From Chloroflexota bacterium (GTDB taxonomy: Bacteria > Chloroflexota > Anaerolineae > UBA7937 > JACPPX01): DNA of 6,567 nt. This document shows, piece after piece, positions 1 to 6,540 of the stretch. The stretch's first letter is position 1, and the number at the start of each line of letters is the position of its first letter. The stretch is from assembly GCA_016196905.1 (NCBI GenBank), contig JACPWV010000199.1, positions 1 through 6,567 of the forward strand, given 5' to 3'. The position numbers and the translations under genes were made by a program. Under the pieces are notes generated by a model, which worked only from the letters and a program-made list of their open reading frames with translations, made no database searches and was not told the DNA's origin.

Positions 1-30
1 GTCACCTTGGACGCAACCAATGCTCGCCAT
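1..30 (-). CDS. possible start of a further operon gene, cut by the window edge
   Basis: The stop codon of the GAF/HTH gene (TGA, 32-30) overlaps an ATG (30-28) as TGATG. The frame from this ATG stays open for the ten codons left in the window, reading MASIGCVQGD. A purine-rich GGAGGAGGAG stretch lies about 11 nt upstream, inside the end of the preceding gene, and could serve as a ribosome binding site. Ten codons are far too few to identify a protein or to prove coding, so this is only a candidate for a translationally coupled downstream gene. Confidence 0.25.
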   Translation of the reverse strand, partial: MASIGCVQGD

Positions 31-1118
31 CAGCCGCGGCGCTCCTCCTCCATCGTGGCCAGCACTCGGGCCACCGCTTCGATGGCCACTCGCTGCTTGC
101 GATAGAGATCCGCTTCGCTCATGGCCAGTCGCCGGGCGATCTCCCGCGTCCGCCAGCCACGGATGAATTTCATCTCCAAAATGTTATAGAGCACCCAATC
201 CCGGTTGGAGAGATGGCGATCGCTCTCCGGGGGCTTGAGCGCCTCGAGGGCCTCTTGGAGCACGCCGCGCAGGGCGTTCAGCGGGCGGTTTCCATTTTGC
301 TGCAGCGCTCGCTGCACGCTGCCCAATTTGAGTAAGGGGCTGTCGGCCAGCTTGGGGCCGCCCCAATAGTGGGAGAGCGCATCCTTGACGGCCCGGCTGA
401 AATCGGGGGAATAGATGGGGCTCTCCTCCAAGGCGGCCCAGGCGGGGGCGTCCCGGTAGCGGGGGAAGCTCTGCCAGCGCTGAAGGGAGCGGATCTCCGG
501 GGCGATCTGCCACAGCACGCGGAAGACGCCTTGCTGCAGTTGGCGATCTTCGAGGGCCAGCTCCGCCTGCTGGATGAGACGCTGGGCCCGCTGGCGCTGC
601 GCCTCGCTCAGCTCGGGCAGCGCCCCGGGAGCCAGCACCCCCAGCACGCCCAGCACCGCCTGGCGCGATTTGGTGCGCAGAGGCCGGATCCAAAAATCGC
701 CCGCCCGGACGAAATCTTCGCGCGCGGTTCTGGCCTGCCCCAGCGCGCGCAACGGGCTGGCCGCGGGCGAATCCAGGTATTGCTGGACCGCGCGCCGCGA
801 GCCGAGGATGGCCTGCGGGTGCCAAGGGCCCTCGCTGACTCCCACCACGAAACCGGTCTCCACGCGCAAGAGATCGCACAGGGCCGCCAAGATGTTCTCC
901 AGGGTCACCCCCAGATCGCTGGTGGTCAAGAGCCGCCCGTCCAGCTCGCGCATCCAGGCGATCTCGGCTCGATCTCGGCGATAGATCAGCCAGTCCAAAA
1001 GAGGGCTCAAAGCGCTGATGAAGGCCTGCAGAGCGACGATGCCCAAAACCATGGCGAAGATGAGTGCGGTATCCCGGGGCAGGCCCAAGATCTCCTCCAC
1101 CCGTGGCATTACCAACAT
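30..1118 (-). CDS. C-terminal part of split membrane sensor: one TM helix, GAF-like domain, C-terminal HTH
   Basis: Read from the ATG at 1118, this frame gives 362 aa. Residues about 18-37 form a hydrophobic helix (IFAMVLGIVALQAFISAL), followed by a basic linker (YRRDR). A GAF-like region spans about 66-195 and includes LENILAALCDLLRVETGFVV. A charged helical middle segment follows. The C-terminus (about 305-355) reads as a helix-turn-helix with REIARRLAMSEADLYRKQR, resembling sigma region 4/LuxR-type DNA-binding folds. No kinase H-box or ATP-binding motifs are visible, so I do not call it a histidine kinase. The likely role is a membrane-tethered sensory or regulatory protein, but ligand and target are unknown. 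The frame stays open upstream to 1544, but there it only shadows the membrane part in another frame. No clear Shine-Dalgarno precedes 1118, so independent translation would need coupling at TGATG. It may equally be the second half of one frameshifted 579-aa gene spanning 30-1768. Confidence 0.72.
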   Translation of the reverse strand: MLVMPRVEEILGLPRDTALIFAMVLGIVALQAFISALSPLLDWLIYRRDRAEIAWMRELDGRLLTTSDLGVTLENILAALCDLLRVETGFVVGVSEGPWHPQAILGSRRAVQQYLDSPAASPLRALGQARTAREDFVRAGDFWIRPLRTKSRQAVLGVLGVLAPGALPELSEAQRQRAQRLIQQAELALEDRQLQQGVFRVLWQIAPEIRSLQRWQSFPRYRDAPAWAALEESPIYSPDFSRAVKDALSHYWGGPKLADSPLLKLGSVQRALQQNGNRPLNALRGVLQEALEALKPPESDRHLSNRDWVLYNILEMKFIRGWRTREIARRLAMSEADLYRKQRVAIEAVARVLATMEEERRG

Positions 1119-1144
1119 CAAGACGCCAGGAAGACGGTGGGGGG
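1116..1144 (-). other. frame junction within the membrane-sensor locus
   Basis: The upstream frame stops at TGA (1120-1118) directly after ...LPPTVFLAS, in the middle of a hydrophobic stretch. The downstream frame continues that stretch as LMLVMPRVEE. The whole locus, 30-1768, is 1739 nt; one extra base would make 1740 nt, or 579 codons plus stop. Adding a base between about 1118 and 1131 would read ...VFLA-x-LMLVMP, a natural seventh helix. A run of six C (six G on plus, 1139-1144) lies 19-24 nt before the stop and is a typical indel site. The stop and a possible restart ATG overlap as TGATG. Sequencing error, true mutation and a real split cannot be told apart from this sequence alone. Confidence 0.75.
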
Positions 1145-1768
1145 CAGGTAGTTGGGCAGGTTGGCCAGCAGCAGGTAGGGAAAGGCACCCAATACCGGGG
1201 CGGCCAGGGAGATGGTGAGGTAGGTCAAGCGCCGGCGCGAGGCGGGGGTCAGGGTTCGTTGCCGAGCGCGGACCAAGTTGGCCGTCCCCCACAGCGTGGC
1301 GCCGGCGAAGTAGAGTGTATAGAGCCAGAACAAAGGACCTGCTTTGAAGTGAGTGGCCCAGGCCAGATAGACCCCATCTTGAACCACCCAATCCGTGAGG
1401 GCACTGAGCAAGAAAATGGCCGTCCCGAACCCATAACCAACCCAGACCATGAGCTTGCGCAGCGGCGAGAAGGAGTGGGCGATGCGCAGAAGGGCATCGG
1501 AGAAATGCAGGTAGGCGGCGGGGATGAAAGCCAGCCCCAGCCACTGGAAACGCAGCCAGCGGAACTTCTCCTCAGCCTCCCCCACGTTGAAGATCACCAC
1601 ATCGGAGGCGTGCACCACGGTCACGAAGGCCAGCAGGGCCACGAAAGCCCGCGCCACCGGGTTGCGCCAGTTGTGGGTCAGAATGTAGGCCCACAGGGAG
1701 AAGGCTAGGATGACGTTGACCGAGGAGACGATCAGGTTAGCGAAGGACAAGATCGATTCGAGATTCAT
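1118..1768 (-). CDS. N-terminal membrane part of split sensor (7TM-like, six helices before the break)
   Basis: This 216-aa integral membrane protein has hydrophobic segments at about residues 9-32, 41-62, 73-94, 107-129, 144-167 and 180-202, with a seventh (from about 207) truncated by the stop. Loops carry basic stretches such as RARQR and ASRRR. The pattern resembles the N-terminal 7TM region found on some bacterial sensor proteins (HisKA_7TM type), which is a family-level inference from topology. The ATG at 1768 lies 16 nt after the cdsA stop; no strong Shine-Dalgarno is seen (CTCCGGG just upstream), so coupling to cdsA translation is likely. It ends in frame at 1118, where a GAF/HTH sequence starts in another frame. 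The truncated last helix suggests that the complete protein once continued into that sequence. Its position after cdsA, where dxr or rseP is common in other bacteria, is unusual. No function can be assigned beyond a membrane sensor-like input domain. Confidence 0.78.
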   Translation of the reverse strand: MNLESILSFANLIVSSVNVILAFSLWAYILTHNWRNPVARAFVALLAFVTVVHASDVVIFNVGEAEEKFRWLRFQWLGLAFIPAAYLHFSDALLRIAHSFSPLRKLMVWVGYGFGTAIFLLSALTDWVVQDGVYLAWATHFKAGPLFWLYTLYFAGATLWGTANLVRARQRTLTPASRRRLTYLTISLAAPVLGAFPYLLLANLPNYLPPTVFLAS

Positions 1769-1784
1769 CCCGGAGTACCCATGG

Positions 1785-2597
1785 CTAGTCGCCCACCATC
1801 CAAATCACATAATAATAGACCACCACCACTACGAAGAGCAGGCTGTCGATTCGATCTAGTATTCCGCCGTGGCCGGGGATCAGATGTCCCGAGTCCTTGG
1901 CCCCCGCCCGGCGCTTCAGGAACGATTCGACCAAATCCCCCGCCGTGGCCGCCAGGCTGAGGACGATCCCCAGGCCCAGGGCCTCCCAGTCCGGCCGACC
2001 CAGATACAGCGCCGCGCCTGCGGCTACCGCCGAGCCCACCACCCAGCCGGCCAGGGTGCCCTCCCAGGTCTTGTGCGGGCTGATCCCGAAGGCCAGGGGG
2101 CGCTTTCCGATGGCCCGGCCGGCCAGATAGGCCCCAGAATCGTGAGCCCAAGTGGTGAGGAAGGCCAATAGAGTCCACTGAAAACCGGAGGGCAGCTCAC
2201 GCAGGCTCACGAAATGCCCGCTGAGCCAACCGATGTACAACCCACCGCCCAAGCCCAGGGCCCAATCCACCACTGGATCCCGTCTCATCCCCGCATCGGG
2301 GAGGGGCGGGAAGCGCAGCTGCAGGGCCAGGCTGAGCAGAAGGAGTAAGCTCAAGCCGCCGCCCCACGCCTCGAGGGAAATGTGGCCGCGGGCCTGGATC
2401 AAACTCAAAGCGAGGATGCCCAGGGCCAGGGGCCGATCAGGGCGGTAACCCATCTGGCTGGCCAAGCCCCAGTATTCCCGGAGGGCCAGCACCGCCACGG
2501 CGGTCACCAGGGCAAAGTAGGGCAGGCCGCCCAGGAAGGCCCCGGCCAGGGCCAGGGGTCCCAAGATGAGGGCACTGACCACCCGCGGTCGGAGCAC
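1785..2597 (-). CDS. cdsA: phosphatidate cytidylyltransferase (CDP-diacylglycerol synthase)
   Basis: CdsA condenses phosphatidic acid and CTP to CDP-diacylglycerol and pyrophosphate at the cytoplasmic membrane, the branch point for phospholipid synthesis. The 270-aa product is within the usual family length and strongly hydrophobic, with roughly eight membrane segments. The family signature is intact at residues 225-251: S225, K228-R229, K234-D235, the HGG at 243-245 and the D-R-x-D at 248-251. A second conserved block contains AHDSGAYLAGRAIGK (151-165) and SPHKTWEG (173-180). The start is GTG at 2597, nine bases after the uppS stop. A Shine-Dalgarno (GAGGG) overlaps the uppS TGA, indicating coupled translation. 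The C-terminus is a run of V/Y residues forming the last helix. Its pairing with uppS is a very common bacterial arrangement. Confidence 0.97.
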   Translation of the reverse strand: MLRPRVVSALILGPLALAGAFLGGLPYFALVTAVAVLALREYWGLASQMGYRPDRPLALGILALSLIQARGHISLEAWGGGLSLLLLLSLALQLRFPPLPDAGMRRDPVVDWALGLGGGLYIGWLSGHFVSLRELPSGFQWTLLAFLTTWAHDSGAYLAGRAIGKRPLAFGISPHKTWEGTLAGWVVGSAVAAGAALYLGRPDWEALGLGIVLSLAATAGDLVESFLKRRAGAKDSGHLIPGHGGILDRIDSLLFVVVVVYYYVIWMVGD

Positions 2598-2606
2598 GTA
2601 CGGCCC

Positions 2607-3341
2607 TCAGCGAGGCACGGGCTGCGCTCTCAGCTTGCCGAACCTCCTCTCCCTCTGGCTGTAGGCCAACAGGGCACGATAGAGCTCCTGTTCATCGAAG
2701 TCAGGCCAACAGGTATTGACCGCGTAGTACTCCGCATAGGCCGCCTGCCAGACCAGGAAATTGGAGAGGCGCATCTCACCGCCGGTGCGGATGATCAGGT
2801 CCGGATCGGGCAGCCCGGCGGTGTACAGGTAACTTTCGAATACTTCTTCGCTGAGCTGATGGGGGGGGACGCCTTCCTCCAGTATGCGGCGGACCGCCTC
2901 CAGGATCTCCGCTCGGCCTCCGTAATTGAAGGCCACGTTGAGGATCATCCGCTGGTTGTCCTTGGTCAATTCGAGGGCACGCCGCACTTTGTTCTTGAGC
3001 GATTCCGAGACGCCTTCCAGGCGTCCGATGTGGCGAAGTTGAACACCGCGCTGATGAAAGTTCGCCGCCTCGCGATCGATGACCTGCTCCAGGATGGAGA
3101 GCAGACCCTGCACCTCTTGGTTGGGGCGGCCCCAGTTCTCAGTGGAGAAGGCGTACAGGGTGACGATCTGTATCCCGTATTGGCTACAGGCCTCCAAGAC
3201 GCGCCGGATGTTCTCGGTCCCCGCCCGGTGGCCCTCCAGGCGGGGCAAGCCCCGCTCCCGGGCCCAGCGGCCGTTCCCATCCATGATGATCCCTATATGC
3301 TGAGGGACCTCCGCCAACTCCGGGCTCATGTCTTGGGCCAT
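2607..3341 (-). CDS. uppS: isoprenyl transferase (undecaprenyl diphosphate synthase, UppS family)
   Basis: The enzyme elongates farnesyl diphosphate with isopentenyl diphosphate in cis to a long polyprenyl diphosphate, normally C55, the lipid carrier for peptidoglycan and other wall polymers. The 244-aa length is typical. Visible motifs are [12 protein letters not shown] (16-27, catalytic Asp21 in the Mg/diphosphate site), FSTENW (65-70), FNYGGRAEI (138-146), [12 protein letters not shown] (178-189), RLSNFL (191-196), the YAE of helix 202-204 and CWPDF (211-215). The chosen ATG (3341) lies 4 nt after the frr stop. A GAGG about 9 nt upstream, inside the end of frr, can serve as ribosome binding site, and a second GAGG sits too close to the start. 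Met5 is an alternative start but lacks a ribosome binding site. Product chain length cannot be read from the sequence. Confidence 0.97.
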   Translation of the reverse strand: MAQDMSPELAEVPQHIGIIMDGNGRWARERGLPRLEGHRAGTENIRRVLEACSQYGIQIVTLYAFSTENWGRPNQEVQGLLSILEQVIDREAANFHQRGVQLRHIGRLEGVSESLKNKVRRALELTKDNQRMILNVAFNYGGRAEILEAVRRILEEGVPPHQLSEEVFESYLYTAGLPDPDLIIRTGGEMRLSNFLVWQAAYAEYYAVNTCWPDFDEQELYRALLAYSQRERRFGKLRAQPVPR

Positions 3342-3345
3342 CGCC

Positions 3346-3903
3346 TCAAACCTCGAGGATCTCCGCCTCTTTGGCCTTGCCTACCTCGTCACAGCGCTGG
3401 ATATATCGGTCGGTCAGCTTCTGCAGCTCCTCCTTGGCCCGGAAGTGCTGGTCCTCGGAAATGAGCTTCTCTTTTTCCATCTCTTGCAGATCTTTGAGGG
3501 CATCCCGCCGCACGTTGCGGATGGCGATTCTTCCTTCCTCTACCCGATGGGCCACCTGTTTCACCAATTCGCGCCGCCGTTCTTGGGTCAGGGGAGGCAC
3601 GTTCAAACGGATGATCTGGCCATCGTTGGCCGGGGTCAGCCCCAGATCCGACTTGAGGATGGTCTTCTCGATCTCGGAGAGGGTGGACGGATCGTAGGGT
3701 TTGATGGTGATCGTACGCGACTCGGGGATGGCAATGGTCGCCAACTGGTTTAGGGGGGTGGGAGTGCCGTAGTATTCCACCTTGAGGCGCTCCACCAAGG
3801 CCGGCGAGGCGCGGCCGGTGCGCACGCTCAAGAGCTCCTGGCGCAGCACCTCCACCGCCTTCTTCATCTTCTCCTCGGCTCCGCGCAGGACATCCTCGAT
3901 CAT
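3346..3903 (-). CDS. frr: ribosome recycling factor
   Basis: RRF acts with EF-G to split the post-termination ribosome and release mRNA and tRNA for a new round of translation. The product is 185 aa, the standard length. It carries the conserved RTGRASP (28-34), [14 protein letters not shown] (44-57), LGLTPANDG (87-95), PPLTQERR (103-110) and IRNVRRDAL (128-136, with the conserved arginines of domain I). The charged C-terminal helices (about 140-185) complete the three-helix bundle; the middle segment is domain II. The ATG overlaps the pyrH stop as ATGA (3903-3900), and a GAGGTG about 6 nt upstream lies within the end of pyrH, so translation is coupled. The same frame is open further upstream to 4059, but that part is a shadow of pyrH and lacks RRF similarity. 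Confidence 0.98.
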   Translation of the reverse strand: MIEDVLRGAEEKMKKAVEVLRQELLSVRTGRASPALVERLKVEYYGTPTPLNQLATIAIPESRTITIKPYDPSTLSEIEKTILKSDLGLTPANDGQIIRLNVPPLTQERRRELVKQVAHRVEEGRIAIRNVRRDALKDLQEMEKEKLISEDQHFRAKEELQKLTDRYIQRCDEVGKAKEAEILEV

Positions 3904-4670
3904 AGCGCACCTCGCCGCAGGGGGTCCTGGAGGGATCCCACGGGGGCTGGCGCGGATTCGTCGATGCGGGTCCCGATCTTCTCCCCGCGCACCGCCAGCA
4001 GCAGGCTGTTGGGTTCCCACAAGCCCAGCACCAAGATGGGCAGCTGGTGATCCATGCACAGGGAGATGGCCGTCGCGTCCAGGATCTTAACCCCCAGGTT
4101 CAGCGCGTCGATGTAGCTGATGTGCTCCAGCTTGCGGGCCCGGGGATTGACCAGGGGATCTTCCTCATAAACGGCATCCACCTTGGTGGCTTTGATCAAG
4201 ACCTGGGCATGGATCTCCATGGCCCGCAGGGCGGCGGCGGTATCGGTGGTGAAGTAGGGATTGCCCGTGCCTGCCCCGATGATCACGACTCTCCCTTTCT
4301 CCAGGTGGCGAATGGCCCGCAAGCGGATGTAGGGCTCGGCCAGGGCCCGCATCTCGATGGCGGTCTGCACCCGGGTAGTGACCCCGCCCCGCTCCAGGGC
4401 GTCTTGCAGGGCCAAGGCGTTCATCACCGTGGCCAGCATGCCCATCTGGTCGGCGGTGGCCCGATCCATGCCCTGGGCGATGCCATCCACCCCGCGCCAA
4501 ATGTTCCCCGCGCCCAGGACGATGGCGAGCTGAACCCCCAGTTGCTTCACCTCCTGGATCTTGCCGGCCAGTTCCTGGGCGCGCCGGGCCTCGATGCCGT
4601 AGCCGCTGGGCCCGGCCAGGGCTTCGCCGCCCACCTTGAGCAGAATGCGTTGATATTTGAGAGAGGCCAT
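3900..4670 (-). CDS. pyrH: UMP kinase
   Basis: PyrH phosphorylates UMP to UDP with ATP, feeding all pyrimidine nucleotides; bacterial enzymes are hexameric, usually activated by GTP and inhibited by UTP. The 256-aa product is an amino-acid-kinase-fold protein. Visible motifs are [11 protein letters not shown] (10-20, phosphate-binding K12), [11 protein letters not shown] (50-60), [20 protein letters not shown] (69-88), [17 protein letters not shown] (134-150) and [13 protein letters not shown] (160-171). Two loops differ from the forms I consider typical: KVGGE where KxSGE is usual, and GAGN where GGGN is usual. The C-terminus runs about 20 residues past GTRID, longer than the roughly 240 aa of common family members, and ends in an ATGA overlap with frr. 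The start (4670) follows a GAGGA at good spacing, 14 nt after tsf. The longer upstream reading is discarded because it shadows tsf. Confidence 0.98.
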   Translation of the reverse strand: MASLKYQRILLKVGGEALAGPSGYGIEARRAQELAGKIQEVKQLGVQLAIVLGAGNIWRGVDGIAQGMDRATADQMGMLATVMNALALQDALERGGVTTRVQTAIEMRALAEPYIRLRAIRHLEKGRVVIIGAGTGNPYFTTDTAAALRAMEIHAQVLIKATKVDAVYEEDPLVNPRARKLEHISYIDALNLGVKILDATAISLCMDHQLPILVLGLWEPNSLLLAVRGEKIGTRIDESAPAPVGSLQDPLRRGAL

Positions 4671-4684
4671 CCGGTCCTCGGAGG

Positions 4685-5224
4685 TTAGCCGCCTCCCAGT
4701 TCGAAGCGCACGAAACGGCGAACCACAATGTTCTCGCCCAGCTTGGCCACGCTCTCTCGGATGCGGTCGGCCACGCTCAGGCCCTGGTCTTTGATGAAGG
4801 GCTGATTGAGCAGACAAACCTGGCGATAGAAATCCTCCAGCTCATCCCCGGCGCGCCGCCGCTCCTCGATCACCTCCGCGGGCACATCCTCCGGGGCGAT
4901 GTAACGCGGAGCGATGGCGGCCACTTGGAGGGCCAGATCGTGAGCCAGCGTGCGAAAATCTTCGGTGCGGGCCACGAAGTCGGTCTCGCAATTGAGCTCC
5001 AAGAGCACCCCCAGGTCGCCGTTATGGTGGACGTAGGCCTCCACAATACCCTCCCGGGCCTCGCGGCCCGCCACCTTGGCCGCTGCGGCCAGCCCCCGCT
5101 GACGCAGCAGCTCGGCGGCCTTCTCGAGGTCGCCGCCCGTCTCCTCTAGGGCGCGTTTGCAGTCCAAAACGCCCGCGCCAGTCCGCTCGCGCAGGAGCTT
5201 GATTTTCCCCGAAGTGATCTCCAT
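4685..5224 (-). CDS. tsf: translation elongation factor Ts (short form)
   Basis: EF-Ts is the guanine nucleotide exchange factor that releases GDP from EF-Tu. The start chosen, the ATG at 5224, begins METSGK-like ([10 protein letters not shown]) and is five bases after the rpsB stop; the upstream extension in this frame is glycine/arginine-rich shadow of rpsB and is discarded. The 179-aa product has the N-terminal UBA-like domain (about 3-42) with signature [16 protein letters not shown] (11-26), then the EF-Tu-contacting core with [11 protein letters not shown] (76-86, TDFV at 81-84). It ends with QPFIKDQ (141-147) and [15 protein letters not shown] (163-177). It is much shorter than E. coli EF-Ts (about 280 aa) and resembles the compact Thermus-type forms, apparently lacking the second core subdomain and coiled coil. 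A purine-rich AAGGAAGAG about 10 nt upstream can act as ribosome binding site. Confidence 0.98.
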   Translation of the reverse strand: MEITSGKIKLLRERTGAGVLDCKRALEETGGDLEKAAELLRQRGLAAAAKVAGREAREGIVEAYVHHNGDLGVLLELNCETDFVARTEDFRTLAHDLALQVAAIAPRYIAPEDVPAEVIEERRRAGDELEDFYRQVCLLNQPFIKDQGLSVADRIRESVAKLGENIVVRRFVRFELGGG

Positions 5225-5229
5225 GAGTG

Positions 5230-6051
5230 CTACTCTTCCTTCGCCTTCGCCTCCCCCCCCTCCTCGGGGAGGTAACCCGACTCTAAAGTCTCGGCCTCGG
5301 AGTAGAGCCTCCATCCCGCGGCCGTCACCGCCTCGGCCGGGACCTCCTCTTTGGCGCGCACCGCCTCCCAGGCCTGGCGCCCCTCGCGGATGCAAGCGGC
5401 CATCTTGTCGGCAACCAGTTTAATAGCGCGGATGGCATCGTCATTGGAGGGAATCACGTAGTCGATGGGCTCCGGATCGCAGTTGGTATCCACCATGGCG
5501 ATGATGGGGATGCTCAGCGTCTTGGCCTCTTTGACCGCAATCTCCTCGCGCCGCACATCCACCACGAAGAGAAGATCGGGGAGCTTCCTCAGCTCACGGA
5601 TGCCGCCCAGCCGCTCCCGCAGGCGGGCCATCTCCCGCTCCAAGCGGAGGGTCTCCTTCTTGGACAGGCCCTCGAAATCGCCGCGTTCGTAGCGGGCCTC
5701 CAGGTTTTGCAGGTAATCGATGCGTTGGCGAATGGTCCGAAAATTAGTTAGGGTCCCGCCCAGCCAGCGCAGATTCACGTAAGGCATCCCACAACTCTGG
5801 GCAGCCAGGGCGATGTTCTCCTGGGCCTGCTTCTTGGTGCCCACAAACAGCACCGTCCCGCCCTGGGCGGCCACCTCCTTCACTTTCTCGCAGACCTCGT
5901 TGAGGCGGGCCACCGTCTGCTGCAGGTCGATGATGTGGATGCCGTTGCGCTGGGTGAAAATAAAAGGACGCATCTTGGGGTGCCAGCGTCGGGTGCGGTG
6001 GCCGAAATGGACGCCGGCCTCCAAGAGCTCCTTCATGTTGACGGCGCTCAC
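5230..6051 (-). CDS. rpsB: 30S ribosomal protein S2
   Basis: S2 binds late to the 30S subunit at the head-body junction and contributes to bS1 binding. The 273-aa product begins [22 protein letters not shown], a diagnostic S2 N-terminus (H15-H18 and R-rich loop), then [14 protein letters not shown] (71-84), [13 protein letters not shown] (95-107), [19 protein letters not shown] (158-176) and [10 protein letters not shown] (184-193), with [10 protein letters not shown] (201-210). The C-terminus is an acidic/lysine tail ([11 protein letters not shown]) of low complexity, encoded partly by a run of eight G (5253-5260) that could be an indel hot spot. The start is GTG at 6051, supported by a perfect AAGGAGGT five nt upstream; the internal ATG at codon 6 has no such site. 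It heads the operon and is preceded by a promoter and structured leader. Confidence 0.99.
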   Translation of the reverse strand: MSAVNMKELLEAGVHFGHRTRRWHPKMRPFIFTQRNGIHIIDLQQTVARLNEVCEKVKEVAAQGGTVLFVGTKKQAQENIALAAQSCGMPYVNLRWLGGTLTNFRTIRQRIDYLQNLEARYERGDFEGLSKKETLRLEREMARLRERLGGIRELRKLPDLLFVVDVRREEIAVKEAKTLSIPIIAMVDTNCDPEPIDYVIPSNDDAIRAIKLVADKMAACIREGRQAWEAVRAKEEVPAEAVTAAGWRLYSEAETLESGYLPEEGGEAKAKEE

Positions 6052-6187
6052 GCGTACCTCCTTGAGTTTTTTTCGTCCGCCCCCCTCCTCCCGGTCGGGA
6101 ACCCGCCATACCTATGGTGGGCACTCCCCTTCCGGTCCGGGGGCGTGTGTACTCGGCCCACCCTTCAAGATCGAAGGGAAAGCCTGA
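6052..6187 (-). promoter_or_regulatory. structured 5' leader of the rpsB operon
   Basis: About 135 nt separate the predicted transcription start (about 6187) from rpsB. In mRNA order there is first a perfect 6-bp hairpin, CCCTTC-(GATCTT)-GAAGGG (6178-6161). It is followed by a perfect 7-nt inverted repeat, GGTGGGC ... GCCCACC (6162-6156 with 6122-6116). The segment it encloses contains CCCC/GGGG. Next comes a small TCCC-GACC-GGGA hairpin, then a G-rich run, an A7 stretch and the Shine-Dalgarno. The first two stems share two bases, so they must compete or trim to stack coaxially. S2 represses rpsB-tsf through its leader in enterobacteria; similar control here is an inference and no homology is claimed. 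It is not a terminator because no U-run follows a stem. Confidence 0.5.
6056..6063 (-). promoter_or_regulatory. strong Shine-Dalgarno of rpsB
   Basis: The mRNA reads AAGGAGGT, a full match to the anti-Shine-Dalgarno, ending 4 nt before the GTG start. It is preceded by an unstructured A7 stretch (6067-6073) that may keep the site accessible. It fixes the rpsB start at the GTG. Confidence 0.9.
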
Positions 6188-6193
6188 TCAAAA

Positions 6194-6222
6194 AGTATAA
6201 CACGAGGGCACGATCCAAGCAA
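6194..6222 (-). promoter_or_regulatory. sigma-70-type promoter of the rpsB operon
   Basis: On the minus strand, TTGCTT (6222-6217) and TATACT (6199-6194) are separated by exactly 17 bp. A TG at the extended -10 position (TGTTATACT) strengthens it. Transcription would start near 6187. The placement just upstream of a structured leader and strong Shine-Dalgarno fits the start of this operon. Confidence 0.75.
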
Positions 6223-6301
6223 GGCGATTCAGCCTAGATATCGCGGCTATTCAGGCGGCACGAGTTCGATGCCAGGCCGCGGGCAAATCGCGCCCCATTT
6301 G

Positions 6302-6310
6302 TGCTATACT
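6302..6310 (+). promoter_or_regulatory. extended -10 promoter of the Trm112-like gene
   Basis: TGCTATACT gives a TGn-extended -10 (hexamer TATACT, 6305-6310). No good -35 hexamer is present about 17 bp upstream, so recognition would depend on the extended element. Transcription would begin around 6317, leaving a leader of about 23 nt before the start codon at 6340, within which the Shine-Dalgarno sits. Confidence 0.6.
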
Positions 6311-6327
6311 TGCCCAGAGCCGAGTCA

Positions 6328-6334
6328 GGAGGTG
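6328..6334 (+). promoter_or_regulatory. Shine-Dalgarno of the Trm112-like gene
   Basis: AGGAGGT precedes ATG 6340 by five nt, with a second GGAGG immediately downstream of it. It decides the start of the small gene against the upstream GTG. Confidence 0.85.
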
Positions 6335-6339
6335 GAGGA

Positions 6340-6540
6340 ATGGTCAGCCCGGAGCTTTTGGAGATCCTGGTCTGCCCCTACTGTAAGACCAAGGTGGATT
6401 TAATGAAGCGGGTCTGGCTGGTTTGCCGCAACCCCGAGTGTCGGCGCAAGTACCCCATCCGGGACGACATCCCCATCATGCTCGTCGAGGAGGGGGACAA
6501 GTATCGAGACATCGCGGTAGAACAATTGCCGACGTCCTAA
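6340..6540 (+). CDS. Trm112-like zinc-ribbon protein
   Basis: This 66-aa protein opens VSPELLEILVCPYC and contains four cysteines: C12 and C15 (CxxC), then C29 and C34 (CRNPEC, four residues between). YPIRDDIPIML (38-48) follows, matching the YPIrdgIPvml signature of the Trm112/YcaR (UPF0434) family. In eukaryotes and archaea, Trm112 is a small zinc-binding partner that activates methyltransferases; the bacterial versions are poorly characterised, so the partner here is unknown. The C-terminus ends EEGDKYRDIAVEQL. The ATG at 6340 is chosen because AGGAGGT lies 6 nt upstream; an in-frame GTG at 6301 falls on the -10 element and before the predicted transcription start. It is transcribed away from the rpsB operon. 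Nothing recognisable follows in the last 27 bases. Confidence 0.88.
   Translation: MVSPELLEILVCPYCKTKVDLMKRVWLVCRNPECRRKYPIRDDIPIMLVEEGDKYRDIAVEQLPTS

Noticed and set aside
1118..1144. Programmed -1 frameshift at the C6 run
   Set aside because: The codons CTG CCC CCC ACC do not form a standard X-XXY-YYZ heptamer, and no downstream stimulatory structure is evident. An indel or split is simpler, though slippage is not excluded.
1119..1544. Upstream extension of the GAF/HTH frame to an ATG at 1544
   Set aside because: The added 142 residues are H/P/L/G-rich and shadow the membrane protein in another frame.
1064..1708. Plus-strand open frame of 214 codons antisense to the membrane-sensor N-terminal part
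   Set aside because: The translation is low-complexity G/Q/P/H-rich, with no domain. The minus-strand reading gives clear TM helices.
2382..3464. Long plus-strand open frame of 360 codons antisense to uppS and cdsA
   Set aside because: It lies opposite two certain genes. Its translation shows no recognisable domain and has the repetitive composition expected from GC-rich antisense frames.
5253..5260. Frameshift in rpsB at the G8 run
   Set aside because: The run encodes Gly-Gly in the expected acidic tail, the stop is four nt before tsf-like spacing begins, and the frame is consistent to the end.
6161..6178. Intrinsic terminator in the rpsB leader
   Set aside because: The 6-bp hairpin has no U-run after it on either strand, so it is more likely part of a regulatory leader.
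6301..6339. In-frame GTG start for the Trm112-like gene at 6301
   Set aside because: It overlaps the -10 element and precedes the likely transcription start. The ATG at 6340 has a perfect Shine-Dalgarno and starts the family-like sequence.
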